The notes beneath the pieces were generated by a model. That model ran no database searches. It saw only the letters and a list, made by a program, of their open reading frames with translations, and was not told where the DNA came from. A stretch of DNA of 64,000 bases, taken from assembly GCA_963989385.1 (NCBI GenBank), contig OZ022508.1:33688166-33752165 (forward strand), read 5' to 3'. How positions within the stretch are numbered: the first letter of the stretch is position 1; each line of letters opens with the position of its first letter. Source of the stretch: Ctena decussata (lineage: Eukaryota; Mollusca; Bivalvia; Lucinida; Lucinidae). Below, in pieces: positions 23,225 to 33,709 of this stretch. Position numbers and translations under genes: made by a program.

Positions 23225-23335
23225 AAATTTAATCAAGTCAAGTCAAAGTCAAAAATACTTTATTGGACATAAACACAAAGTGCTTCTCGCCCTAAAGTAC
23301 AAAGCAAAGCAATTTAATAAGTATTATGTCTTTAT
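23225..23335 (-). mobile_element. LINE 3' end fragment
   Basis: On the minus strand it reads ..TTTATGTCCAATAAAGTATTTTTGACTTTGACTTGACTTG, i.e. AATAAA followed by a (TTGAC)n tail, as in truncated LINE copies. No coding sequence. Confidence 0.45.
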
Positions 23336-23790
23336 TTTTTATTTTATGTCAGTGTGTATATGTTCAAATGTAAATTTATGAAAAACAATATGGTTTAACT
23401 ATTATCTGATCGTCCGTTTGTCTATCTCAAAGATATGCATCCAACGGCTAGATGTGAACGCGCGGCATCGATTAATCAGTGCCACGCGACATCGATTAGT
23501 GCTATAAACGATAAAAATTTTATGTAAATAATAAACAAACGCACGCGAGAATATAAGGCGTCTTTAAAGTTGCAAAACATTGCTGGCTGGATATAAAGGT
23601 AGAAGAGAATTCATGTTTGAGTCTTACCAGAGTATGCGTTTTATATTAAAAAATATTCCAAAAGCGTTTGCTTACATATGAAATACTTTATCAGCATATC
23701 AGCAGTTCAGCGTTTTAGACTCGTTTTGCTGATCAGCAAATTGCTGAATTCAGCAAGAAATTCAGCGTTTTAGACTGACCCTACTCCAGA

Positions 23791-24330
23791 TAGTACAATC
23801 ATTCAGCGAGCCTAGGACTCCTGCTAGCAACAGTGGCAATAATAATATAGTACACTGCCTAAAGTTGACGGTTTTATGTTTCTGATACTGAAGCGCAAGC
23901 GCAACTCCATGATAGCCAGCCAAGAAATTGGACTCAAAGAAATTTGTCTTCATATTGACAGTAAGCTCAGCAAATATGCCAGGAACTCCTTGGATGGCCA
24001 CCATGGATCAGGCGCTTCAGTCGCATACAAATAGTTTGGAACAATCCTCGGACGATGCCCAGTGATGAGATACTCCTCAAAGCAATTAAGAAACAGAGAG
24101 CATGAAGAAAGAAGGAATAAACATGTAACAAAAAGGGAAAAATACATCCTAATTACCTTAAACTTGTCGTTCAGTTTTTGGCCTGTGAGTGCCCTAATAA
24201 TGGTGGTTATTGCTTTTCCTTCTTAATATGTAAGAGTTTGATAGGTCACTCAATGGACACAAAGTGCCGACTCAACGACGAATCAAAGTTGATTCAACGT
24301 CATTACGTTGGAGTTTTTCTAATTTTTCTA
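23791..24330 (-). other. Probable 5' region of the interrupted LINE
   Basis: Lies beyond the 3.4-kb transposon and before copy B resumes. On the minus strand two overlapping frames read as plausible protein: 23950-24147 with a hydrophobic start (FVTCLFLLSSCSLFL) and 23762-24004. They are offset from each other, as if one frame had been broken. Not recognised. That it belongs to the LINE is inferred only from position. Confidence 0.4.
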
Positions 24331-24337
24331 ACCCATC

Positions 24338-24700
24338 TATGAATCATCCAGGGGGGGGGGGGGGCGGGGGGGGGAGGGGGGGGGGAGAGGGATAAAAAGT
24401 ATGATGAATCAAAGATGGGGACTCGACAGAAACATCATGTTGCGACACCTGGATATCCCTGGAGTGTCCAAAAACACCACTGGAATACAGGGGCAAAAGA
24501 AAACCACAGATTCAATCCCGAAAGGCCACGCGACAGACAGGAAAAGCTCCGACCCCGACCAGCTAAAATAAATAGCTTTATATCAGGTCCATGACATAAG
24601 ACTGTGTTAACGGTGAGGGGTGCATCTGAGGATAAGGCTGGGATATGTTCTCTCAGTTCTCTGTTAAATCGTATGTTGTGGGTGCCCATTAGAAAGGGTT
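24338..24700 (-). mobile_element. Penelope-like tail, resumed end of copy B
   Basis: Matches 10148-10485 base for base with a few percent change (CACCTGGATATCCCTGGAGTGTC, GAGGGGTGCATCTGAGGATAAGGC). It starts with an expanded G tract at about 24350-24395, where copy A has only six G. Confidence 0.7.
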
Positions 24701-25966
24701 GATGATTTTTTTTATTTCATTTCTCAGGGACAATCAAGCCAAGCTGTCATACATGTGTCAACATACGCCCCCTTGCGTGACTAGTCTCTCTTAACGTAAA
24801 TTACAGGAAATACTGTAAAGCAGATTTATAAATACGTATGAGGTTTTACAATATCTGTTCAAACTGGAACTCTATATACATGTAGCATAAAACATCTTTT
24901 TGGAATCAAAACCAAAAGCTGGTGACTGTTTAAAATGTCTATATCTTTCTGCCATGAACGTAAAATTTGACCAAATATAAAGTAAATAACAACTTGTTTA
25001 CAATTATTTATCTCTATAACAATTTTACAAGTGTATGAAAAGATTTTTCAGCCAATCAAACAGAAAAAAGAAATTATGCATGCATGTGTATGTATAAAAT
25101 TAATTGATGACACGTTGTGCTACTTAATTCTGTAAATAAGATATTAAAACTTCAAAAGGGAAACATGAAATTTTAGTAATGTAGACTACATTAGGGTCAA
25201 GTCAGGTAAATTCGGACAGTGACATTGTTTCCTTTATATGTCAGTTGTTTGGAATTAAAACAAAATTAACAGGGCAAACAGTGAAAATCCTGATCAGACG
25301 GCTCATAATGGGCTGTTTCATCTGCGATTTTCACTGTTTGCAATGGTAGGTCCGAATTTACCCGCTGTCCGAAGTTACCAGACTTGATCCTAAAAGTTGT
25401 GATATGTATTCTTAAATACAATTATTTTCTGCTTCTATTTGAATCTTGACACATATATTCGAAAACTCCTTTTTATATCGTATACCTTTAGAACTCTCGA
25501 AACAACTCTAAGCAGTATGAGTACCGTAAATTTCCCCAAAAAATGACATCAACATTCTTTCTATTCTAAAAATTATGCTTAAATATAGATGATATCAGGA
25601 TTTAAATGTAACATGTACCAAATTTACAAATTGTATCTTTTGCCATGCCTAGTTTATGTGGCATTAATCTTGGTTTTTATTGTTAAAACTGATTAAATCC
25701 TCATAAAACGTGTAATAAGTCATGAAAACTCACCGACCTAATAAATATGCATTAATTACGTAGCTTTGTTGCTCATGCTTTTGAAACTTTGAATATTCTT
25801 GTGTTAAATGTTTCAAATCATTATTTCTCGATTTAATGCATAGATTTAATGAATAGATCTATGTTTCAAGATTATTTTCACATGTAGGGGTCATTACGTC
25901 ACAGAACCGGAAAAACTAATAGAAAAAAAGCCAAAGTGTCTTTTGTATAAAAAAACACTGCACAAG
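24701..25966. other. 3' flank of the first TRIM gene
   Basis: AT-rich. No gene seen apart from the MITE at 25198-25388. Confidence 0.5.
25198..25388. mobile_element. TTCGGACA MITE with central hairpin, copy 3
   Basis: Opposite orientation to the copies at 5640 and 11105. Same ends (GTCAGGTAAATTCGGACAG..CTGTCCGAAGTTACCAGAC) and the central GCAAACAGTGAAAATCCTGATCAGACGG stem (25277-25345). Confidence 0.82.
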
Positions 25967-28015
25967 TTATGAGCTTTCTACTTCTTGTGATAGTTTGAAG
26001 ATTGTTACTCTGTCCCAAGGACGACCGTTGTTAGTAACAGCGAACTGGATTCCGTCTGAGAAAAAGGTAATAGCAAGGGGTGCTCCCGGACATCCTTCCG
26101 TTATCACTCGCGTTCCTACGCCGTCAGCGGAAACAACATGTATTTGTGAACTGCTTCCGTCACAGATGTATATATTTCCTTGCCCATCACAAGCTACGCC
26201 ATTTGGGCAACCGAGTTTCTCGTGAGTGTAAGCAAACTTTGGATTCCCACGAAAATCAAAGCAATAAACAGCCTTATCTGTTTTGCATGGTTGAATTACA
26301 TGTGACTTTTGTTCATCAACAGCCATATAGTCGAAAGTTTTGAAAGCTCTGCCTGCTGTGTCATGATCTAGAAATACTTTTTCTTCATAGCTCGTCGGGT
26401 GTGAAATGCGAAAGGCAAGTATACCAAATGCCACTGGATTCTCCCAAGATACAGCTATATCACCGTTTTTTAATCCACAAAGAGTTCTCGGTGTCAATCT
26501 TGTGTTTACGGCATCTTTAATCGGAATGTCCTCCGCTTCTTCCTTTGTCGACAAAAGATATATCTTCTTTTGCTTCGGCACACTGATGGCAATTAGGTAT
26601 TTTTTTACTCTTGTTGCACAAAACGGTTTTTCAGAATTATCCTTGAAATTCTTATAGCAAGACGCATTAGGCTTGTAATCTTTATCAGTTAAGCAACAGA
26701 GACCATAATAGTTATCAACAAGAATTAACTGACCTGTGTCGAGGCTTAAAACACCACTATAGGTAGGTTCATGCTTCGGACTGGTTTTAGCCAGTATGTC
26801 ATGTTGAGCAATCTTTTCTGCTTTCATGTCTAACAAATTCTTCTTTGGAAAAGCAGAGAGAGTAACCACTGACAAGTCTTCTTTAACTTTAGCTAGTTGG
26901 CTTGAATCGTTTGGGCCTATTTCCATTAGATCACTCAAAATCTTCTTTGTTTTGAGCCCAAGCTCATGCCGACAACAGCTACATCCAAGTTCGACAATTT
27001 CGTTTTCAATCTCTTTCACTTTTAATCTCAATTCGTGAAGTACTATAAACAATTGGCTATCTGATCCTTCTGTCTCGATTCTTCCAATCAAAGATAAAAA
27101 GGCCGTCAACAGCTGTTTCTTTTCTTCAAGTGTAATAGATTCGTTATCTGCTTCAACAGTATAATTCTTTGCAAACGCTTTGGTTTTGAACTGTACGCTC
27201 TCTTCAAGAACGTCGAAAATTGTGTTGAGTTTGGTTCGCATCTCCCTGATCTGAGTACAGATCACTTCGACTTTCTCCTTATTTTCAGCTACATCTTTCT
27301 TTCGAAAGTCAGAAATCGCTTTAATTTGCAAAAATACATTTTGTATTTGATCTTTCATTTTACTTGATTCAGTTTCGATGTCTGTTTTATGAATGGGATC
27401 TTTCAAATCTTTGACACCTTCGCAGTGCCTGTGGTTTTCAATGATACAGTTAACACAACACAGGTCGTCGTGTTCATGACAGACATAAGAAACAGCTTTG
27501 TCCGAATGTCTAGGACATGTGAAATATTTTGTCAGCATTCGCGTTACGTCCGGTGGTCCACTTTCTGCTCCGGTATGCACATCAAGCATAGAATGAGTTT
27601 TCAAAAGTTTCACTGCGTGAATTATCTTTGAACAACCTTTACATAGATATTCCTGACAATCAATACAAAATTTTTCAGCGGATACAGCCTTTTCTGTTTC
27701 TTTGCATGGACCACAGACACTGTCTGATCCGTCTTTCAGAAGTCTTTCTTCTGTGTTCGCTTTGAACACCATGTCAAGGTTTAGTTCTAACGACTTCACC
27801 CACTCTGACCGTTCTGTACACTTTAACGGTGCGGAAACTTGTATTCTACAGACTGGGCACTGAATGTCATCATCCGATTTCACATTCCCGATGTAGGTTA
27901 ATAAACACTTCTCACAAAATGTATGAAAGCAAGCAGGAAGCTTTCTGGGGAGATCAAAATGTTCAAAACAAATAGGGCACTTCAGCTGCTCATCTTCAAT
28001 TTTAGCTGTAGCCAT
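25967..28015 (-). CDS. TRIM-type RING/B-box protein with C-terminal propeller-like domain (paralog 1)
   Basis: Likely E3 ubiquitin ligase of the TRIM family, probably cytosolic. Start: the ATG at 28015 (MATAKIEDE), in frame after TTG/ATA/CAT; the paralog at 38957 also begins MATA. 682 aa, one exon. RING C3HC4 at residues 13-56 (C13, C16, C29, H31, C34, C37, C53, C56). First B-box about 101-141 (CGPC..CIDC..CKGC), second B-box about 167-205 (CPRH..CHEHDDLCCVNC). Helical coiled-coil region about 215-390. The C-terminal 280 residues carry NHL/six-bladed-propeller-like strands ('GVACDGQGNIYICDGSSSQ', 'LCGLKNGDIAVSW'), which usually bind protein or RNA substrates. Bivalves have expanded TRIM sets tied to innate immunity; that role here is inference. 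Confidence 0.92.
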   Translation of the reverse strand: MATAKIEDEQLKCPICFEHFDLPRKLPACFHTFCEKCLLTYIGNVKSDDDIQCPVCRIQVSAPLKCTERSEWVKSLELNLDMVFKANTEERLLKDGSDSVCGPCKETEKAVSAEKFCIDCQEYLCKGCSKIIHAVKLLKTHSMLDVHTGAESGPPDVTRMLTKYFTCPRHSDKAVSYVCHEHDDLCCVNCIIENHRHCEGVKDLKDPIHKTDIETESSKMKDQIQNVFLQIKAISDFRKKDVAENKEKVEVICTQIREMRTKLNTIFDVLEESVQFKTKAFAKNYTVEADNESITLEEKKQLLTAFLSLIGRIETEGSDSQLFIVLHELRLKVKEIENEIVELGCSCCRHELGLKTKKILSDLMEIGPNDSSQLAKVKEDLSVVTLSAFPKKNLLDMKAEKIAQHDILAKTSPKHEPTYSGVLSLDTGQLILVDNYYGLCCLTDKDYKPNASCYKNFKDNSEKPFCATRVKKYLIAISVPKQKKIYLLSTKEEAEDIPIKDAVNTRLTPRTLCGLKNGDIAVSWENPVAFGILAFRISHPTSYEEKVFLDHDTAGRAFKTFDYMAVDEQKSHVIQPCKTDKAVYCFDFRGNPKFAYTHEKLGCPNGVACDGQGNIYICDGSSSQIHVVSADGVGTRVITEGCPGAPLAITFFSDGIQFAVTNNGRPWDRVTIFKLSQEVESS

Positions 28016-28480
28016 ATGTATCAATCCTCCTAGTCAGAAAGTCATACGATATAAATCCCGATCTTTCTTTTTTGTTCAATTTGATCTAACCTCACATTTG
28101 TACGCCCGTTAAGTGTTCTATTTATATAAATCAAGTTTAATTCATAGAATTCAAATTTACATATATAATTCATAGAATTGAAAATGAAAGTAGACATACC
28201 CGACGTATGGGGCGCCGGAAAGGACACATTTATAGTAATGTTTTTATTTGTGTGTGTGTGTGTGAGAGAGAGAGAGAGCAAAAATCACCGTCAAACCACA
28301 TGCACACATTGCCTGGGCGCTTAGAGGCGCTGCGCCATCTAAAGTCAAACAATGACCTTGTCTATATACTAAGTTTGATTTAGTTTATTTTTACCATTTT
28401 ATGTTATTTTATATTATATTACCATATGTTACTCAGACTGATCCGAGTAACGGCGAGTCTTCACCGTTTACGCATGCGTT
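28016..28480. other. 5' flank of TRIM paralog 1
   Basis: Probable promoter/5' UTR region for the minus-strand gene. No clear TATA box assigned. A (TG)n(AG)n run lies at 28246-28278 and would fall about 230 bp upstream of the start codon. Confidence 0.4.
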
Positions 28481-28710
28481 TTTGATATAGATTCAACTCT
28501 CGATATCTCAGAATCGAAGCTCGTCTCAAACTTCTGATATCTCAAAGTAAATTTTCTGGTCCCAGAAAATTTACTTTGAGATACCAGTAATTTGAGATAA
28601 CAGGAGTTGAAACGTGAAGAAAATAAGAAACATGTCCAAACTATATTCTTTGAAATATGAGGGTACTCTGAGATATCAGTGTTTGAGATATTGAGACGGT
28701 CAACTGTATT
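28480..28710. repeat. Fold-back repeat with GATATCTCA motifs
   Basis: The core at 28536-28587 is a near-perfect hairpin (TGATATCTCAAAGTAAATTT and its inverse around TC). Further GAGATATC copies lie out to about 28500 and 28695, giving a loosely palindromic unit of about 220 bp. Confidence 0.65.
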
Positions 28711-28739
28711 TGCCATTTAAACTGGTCAGCGGAGTATGA

Positions 28740-28948
28740 GAAAAGCCAAGGTGCCATATTTTGAGTCGAAGCAAGTCTGCATATCGAGACAGTTCGACAT
28801 GCTGAATAGTGAGACTGTATACTACGGAGACGGTACCTCGGTTTAAAGTGCCTTGTGCAAAAGACCAGAGGAGCGGGGAATCGAACCTACAACCCCTGAA
28901 TGGGTAGCGCAGTGCGTAGACCATTACACCATCGCTGCTCCTGCATGC
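28740..28948 (-). mobile_element. tRNA-derived SINE, family D
   Basis: On the minus strand the head at 28944 reads GGAGCAGCGATGGTGTAATGG (box A TGGTGTAATGGTCTACGC) with a perfect box B GGTTCGATTCC at about 28874-28884, then a body CACAAGGCACTTTAAACCGAGG. T-arm bases do not pair properly, so a SINE head rather than a tRNA gene. The 3' edge is unclear. Confidence 0.65.
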
Positions 28949-29411
28949 TGAAGAGAGTTTTGCTGTTCTCTCTGCTCACAGTATGGGAACTTATTCCGAT
29001 TATCTCGGACTTTTATCTAAAGTCGCTACAGTTTAGCGACCAACCATAATGACATATATGACTCGATTAAAAAAAAAAAACAGATACAAAAAGGTTAGAA
29101 TCATTTTATCAAAAGTATTTTTTATTTGCAATTTTTGTATTCAGATTTATTATTTGTACTTCATAGATGTCATATGACATAAGCAAAAGTGATGCAACCT
29201 AGTGCCTTAAGCCACACGAGGAAAGTAAGGGGTGATATCCGAGGTGATCAGAATTTGATCACGTACGGTGTTGTGGTTGATATAAGTATGCCCATGCTAC
29301 ATGTTAAAAGGCTTATGTTTGCATGCCAATGCTTTATAAACTGGTAAGAGGACAACTAGGTGCAACAGCAGAGACTCAGAACAGTTACGAAGCTTGGGTA
29401 AACTGCTATAT
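28949..29411. other. Unassigned stretch
   Basis: AT-rich, with an A run near 29068-29079. No gene or repeat structure recognised. Confidence 0.45.
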
Positions 29412-29647
29412 GAGCCGCGACACGAGAAAACCAACAATGTGGTCGTCCGCCCAGCGCAGACTCAGATCAGCCTGTGCATCCGCCCAGTGTGATCAGAGTC
29501 TCCGCTGTCCGCATGGAGGTAGCTTAGACCCTTAGCTACCCCATAAGCGCAAAGCGAAGAGTCTGATCAGACTGGGCGGATGCCCAGGCTGATCTGAGTC
29601 TGCGCTGGGCGCACAACCACATTGTTGGTTTTCTCGCGTCGCGGCTC
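29412..29647. mobile_element. GCGACACG palindromic MITE, copy 4
   Basis: Well preserved, 236 bp; GAGCCGCGACACGAGAAAAC at the left is answered at the right by GTTTTCTCGCGTCGCGGCTC. Confidence 0.93.
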
Positions 29648-29739
29648 AATTATGTTTTCTTCCTACAGTGTTTCAAAGGAAGATATTTTTTGTTATTTCC
29701 TATTTACTTCCCTGAATGAGGAAACCCTTCCAAAAAGGG

Positions 29740-29801
29740 GTCTTCTCTTAATAGAAGGAATTTGCTCTCAGCAGAGCAAATTCCTTCTATTAAGAGAAGA
29801 C
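29740..29801. repeat. Perfect 29-bp hairpin (GTCTTCTCTTAATAGAAGG)
   Basis: Arms match base for base around a 4-bp CAGC loop. The AAGAATTTGCTC core recurs in hairpins at 51481-51537 and 60325-60372 and, unpaired, near 31377, so this is a small fold-back family. Confidence 0.9.
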
Positions 29802-30084
29802 TCACAGTCGGAGAAGGAGAGACAAATGTAAAGTGTATCCATTCACCTTAACTAATCAGTGCTGAAGTATATAAGATCTGCAACCACACCGTATAGACTA
29901 GAACAGAGAAAGTATGATCCATGCGGAGAATTGTCATCAAAAAGAGCTCGGCTCTGGGGTTGGTATAAAGAAACAATATCATGACTGGTATTAGTAATTT
30001 TATTAAGGCGCATAGCTTCGCCACTATGGTGTAGGCACCACATTTTACAAGGAGGGCAACTTAAGTAGAATAAATTTGCTTCCC

Positions 30085-30349
30085 TGATATGATAGATGGA
30101 TGATGGATGACTTGCGATTTTACGTCCCTTTTAACAGTATTTCAGTCATATCAGGACGATAGACAGGTGATAATGGAAGGCTTTGTGCAATGGAATCCCG
30201 TCTACGATTATAAAGATTCCCGCCCACAGCTGGGCTCGAAGCCGGGGATGCTTCCCTGGAAGTCTCGGATGGGTAGAAATTTTGGATCCAGGTACCCGAA
30301 TCTGTATTACCTGCGGGTCCCCGTTAATGTAGTTACAGTTACATGTACA
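30085..30349 (-). mobile_element. tRNA-derived SINE, family B
   Basis: Shares the CAGTATTTCAGTCATATCAGGAC tail sequence with 6240 and 44955 and has a box-B-like GGCTTCGAGCCC at about 30230-30241 on the minus strand. It abuts the next SINE. Confidence 0.55.
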
Positions 30350-30614
30350 TGCCGGGCCGCGTAGCACAATCGGTAGGGCACCTGAAGTCAGAGGTCCTGG
30401 CTTCGAAACCCGGTCTGGCCACATACTTTCGTTTCTCCTTCCGCTGATTCAAGAAGGGCAGTTGTCAGTTACTGGCGAAAGTATGTGCACTTAGTACTGG
30501 TTAACCGCTTAGGAGGTCTAAGCCTGAACAGGAATAGTGTGGTTAGATTAACTGACCGTCCCGACATGACCATAGCTGTTTACCGTGGACGTTAAGCATC
30601 AAATCAATCAATCA
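30350..30614 (+). mobile_element. tRNA-derived SINE, family A, with full head
   Basis: Head GGGCCGCGTAGCACAATCGG (box A TAGCACAATCGGTAGGGC) and box B GGCTTCGAAACCC, followed by the same body as the copy at 21215 and an (ATCA)n tail. ATGTAC occurs at both edges, a possible short target duplication. This copy supplies the 5' half missing from the other. Confidence 0.85.
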
Positions 30615-30686
30615 ATGTACCAGTCAATACCCGGATACCGGTACTGCATCATCATGGCAGAGCCTCCAAAAACGAAGTCTTGAAAT

Positions 30687-30922
30687 GAGCCGCGACACGA
30701 GAAAACCAACAAAGTGGTTGTGCGCCCAGCGCAGACTCTGATCAGCCTGGGCATCTGTCCAGTTTGATCAGACTCTTTGCATAGCACTTAAAAGGTAGCT
30801 ATGGGTCTAAGCTACCTCCATGCGGACAGCGAAGACTCTGATCAGACTGGGCGGATGCCCAGGCTGATCTGAGTCTGCGCTGGGTGCACAACCACTTTGT
30901 TGGTTCTCTCGTGTCGCGGCTC
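30687..30922. mobile_element. GCGACACG palindromic MITE, copy 5
   Basis: Complete 236-bp copy, 73 bp after a SINE. Confidence 0.93.
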
Positions 30923-31630
30923 TAATGCTTTTGGTAACAGACTAGTCGACTATACGTGCATTGGAACTTAGTACCAGAGAAGGGAGCGTATGAAGAATGA
31001 ATAACATCTAGATTTCGATCACCCTTTTAAAAAACCATGTCCAGGCTTTTCACAAGAAAGGCCATCATTAAAATCGTTTGTTTGCATTTGCCTCCTCATG
31101 TGTTCAAGGAGTGGGTAGATAGGTCGTTTTTTTATGGAGACTGGGTAGGTAATATGGATTGTTTAAATTTTTGTTCCTTCTTTAGAAAATAATAGCAGCC
31201 TTCATCACACATAGCTCAGTGTGGGAAACAGTTATTTCAATCTACGAATCCTGTGTCTTTCTTGTTACCTGGTCAAGTTTGTATTTCAGACTCAAACTGT
31301 AACAGCAGGCGTCCCAGTCTTAGTCCTTTGTAGTGTTAACAGAGTGAAACCCTTTCTAAAGGGGCTGCTCGTAAAAGGAAGAATTTGCTCTTTACTCATT
31401 CAGCAACAAGAGGTTTGAATACACACTGACGGTAACATAATCGAACAGCGCCACCGACCACCGAACCAGACCAACTCTAACCTCACGTAAACAATATAGA
31501 AGGTCGAAGATTGATTAATGGGTGGCTAAGAAATACCAAGCGACTTGATTAGGCCCATTCTGTTAGAATATAATACATGTATATTATACTTTGTTTTATC
31601 AGGTCGTGCTTGTTTAACGAGGCCACAGTC
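30923..31630. other. Unassigned stretch
   Basis: No gene recognised. AAGGAAGAATTTGCTCTTTA near 31376 is a half-copy of the hairpin family seen at 29740. Confidence 0.45.
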
Positions 31631-31632
31631 CC

Positions 31633-31943
31633 TATACTATAAAAAACATCCCGCAGATTTTACAGTAAAGGACCTTGCAACTGGCTGACAGGCCTTTACC
31701 ATATAAAGTACGGGATATAAGTTTTTAACATGGAAACCGACTGCATTGTTAAAAACCTTGTTTTAAATCCGCGTTTAATTTCTTTATAATCAGTAATCAG
31801 TGAAAAAATCAAACGCGGAATTAAAACAAGGTTTCTTACACAATGCAGCCATTTTCACGTTACTATCCCGTAAGTTTTACGGTTAAGAGCTTTACAGCCA
31901 GTTGTCAGGTCTTTTACCGCAAAATCTACGGGATATTTTTACA
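31633..31943. mobile_element. Fold-back MITE with TCCCG ends, about 310 bp
   Basis: Ends ACTATAAAAAACATCCCGCAG / CTACGGGATATTTTTACAGT. Each arm contains two inward-facing TCCCG..CGGGA stems, and the middle has a third stem (CCTTGTTTTAAATCCGCGTTT with its inverse at about 31818-31840). No ORF. Confidence 0.75.
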
Positions 31944-32086
31944 GTGTGGGAACGAAACCATAACAGGCACATTATCGCGTTGTGTGTTGCGTTTTGTGTG
32001 CACTTGTACAATTTTGTCGGTTTGAAATGGCGGACGCTACCACCGACATTCAGCAAAACTGCTATCATCAGACGCCACTCTGATAT

Positions 32087-32322
32087 GAGCCGCGACACGA
32101 CAAAACCAACACAGTGGCATGTGCGCCCAGCGAAGACTCAGATCAGCCTGGCAGCCGTTCAGTGTGGCCATAGTCTTTGCTGTGTGCATGGAGGTAGCTT
32201 AGACCCTTAGCATTCCTATAAGCGCACAGTGAAGACACTGATTAGACTGGGCGGATGCCCAGGCTGATCTGAGTCTTCGCTGAGCGCACATGTCACTTTG
32301 TTTGCTTTGTCCTGCCCCGGCT
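32087..32322. mobile_element. GCGACACG palindromic MITE, copy 6 (diverged)
   Basis: Same layout, but the right end reads CCCCGGCTT and the inner hairpin has lost several bases near 32152. Confidence 0.85.
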
Positions 32323-33709
32323 TATATCACTTCCTCCAGCACAAGGCACACGGGATGTGGTGTCCCTTGAGCTTGAACAAGTGTTATCATGTGTCAAACA
32401 TGTACCGTGTCAGATGAGCAATCAGCTACTCAAAATCTACATGCTGTGCGCAATGGACATGTGCGAATTTAGAATCCGTCCCTTCAGTCATAGAAAAACA
32501 AAATTTTCCACAAAAAAATGGCCTGATACCTTGTTTATATTATTAACAGAGCGAACTATCCCAATAAGTTCACGCGCCGAATAAAATGTTAAGGGTGCTT
32601 AGGGTAACCAACACTTCTCCAATTTCCTGAGAAACCCTAGACTTCCTCATTTTTCCAAGAAAATATAAAATTGCATGCATTTAGGGAGGCTATTTCTTAA
32701 TACTTCTGTATTAAACAAGAAAAACAAAGAAATAAATCTGTTACATGCACAGATTTAAAAGACGTTACGACACAGAGATTAGACTCCTGTTTTATAAGCA
32801 ATCTAATCCAATTTGGCCGTGAAATTTTGCGAAAATGCATAAAAGTGAATGGCTATGGCCTTTGTCAGTGCAAAGAGACATTTGAAAGAATCTCGGAAAC
32901 AAAACTTTTCGAATATTTTCTATATTTATATATATAATTCGGGAAAAAATCACTGTCTCAATCCATCCATTTCACAGTGTTGACAATTTTACTTTCTCAT
33001 TGTCGAAGAAGAGGCTCATTCACACACAGCTGCAACTGAATGGTCAATTGCTTCCGTTTAAAAACTTCACCCTGTCTTATGCTACATAAGAAAACGGTTA
33101 AATTGGAAATCATAATATTCATGGCATTAACAACAATCTGTACCTGAGTTCACTGGTATAATAAAGTGATATTCGTTGAAAAGTAACCAAATGTGTAAAT
33201 GCGTTACCTTTTTTTTTCTTTTTCTTTTTTTTGAAGAAGGAATCCCATATATCCGGCCATCACACGTCTCAAATATTACATAATCAAGCCCCTTTGACTA
33301 AATGTCAGACCAAATACATTCCTTTGCTACAGGACGTACCAGCTTTCAGTTCTATAAACCATTTAAAATATTTAAAGGAGCAGTTGATATTTTCCCATAG
33401 CCATTACTGCAACATATAACGGTCCATAAATTCGATTGCCTGTCAAGGATTTTCCACTCTTTTACAGCATTTTCAAGAAGGATCGAAGTTTGAAAAAGGA
33501 TTTCAATACAACTGTTACCCTGCCCATTTCTACTGAACAAATTTTGCAATTTTCGAATTTCCTGAAACTTAGGCATTTTTCTTGAAGTTTATCAAATTTC
33601 ATAAACATGAGTCATTTCAAACGAGTCACCTTGTAAGACATTTAGTGCCACAAACAAAATTGTCTTGATATTGGCTGATTTTTTTATGCTTTTCACCTGT
33701 TCTGGAAAA
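32323..33709. other. Unassigned AT-rich stretch
   Basis: No gene, SINE or palindrome recognised; a T-rich run at about 33209-33232. Confidence 0.5.

Larger units (their letters stand above)
20426..23781. mobile_element. Non-autonomous DNA transposon, 3,356 bp, 9-bp TSD
   Basis: Terminal inverted repeats GGGWCAGWCTAAAACGCTGAATTTCTTGCTGAATTCAGC, nearly identical at both ends, extending with mismatches about 90 bp. TACTCCAGA flanks it exactly on both sides (20417-20425 and 23782-23790). Subterminal tandem units of about 65-75 bp (GCTGAT.TTATAGAAAA..TATGATTTTGCTATCATAAGCGATATTTTCAGC) occupy about 20520-20780 and 22360-22660. A 120-bp direct repeat (GAACGCGCGGCATCGATTAATCAGTG) occurs at about 22775 and 23458. 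No transposase ORF. A 9-bp TSD points to Mutator-like elements, but the superfamily is not certain. Confidence 0.88.

Noticed and set aside
28860..28948. tRNA gene on the minus strand
   Set aside because: Boxes A and B are good, but the T-stem and anticodon stem do not pair and a SINE body follows.
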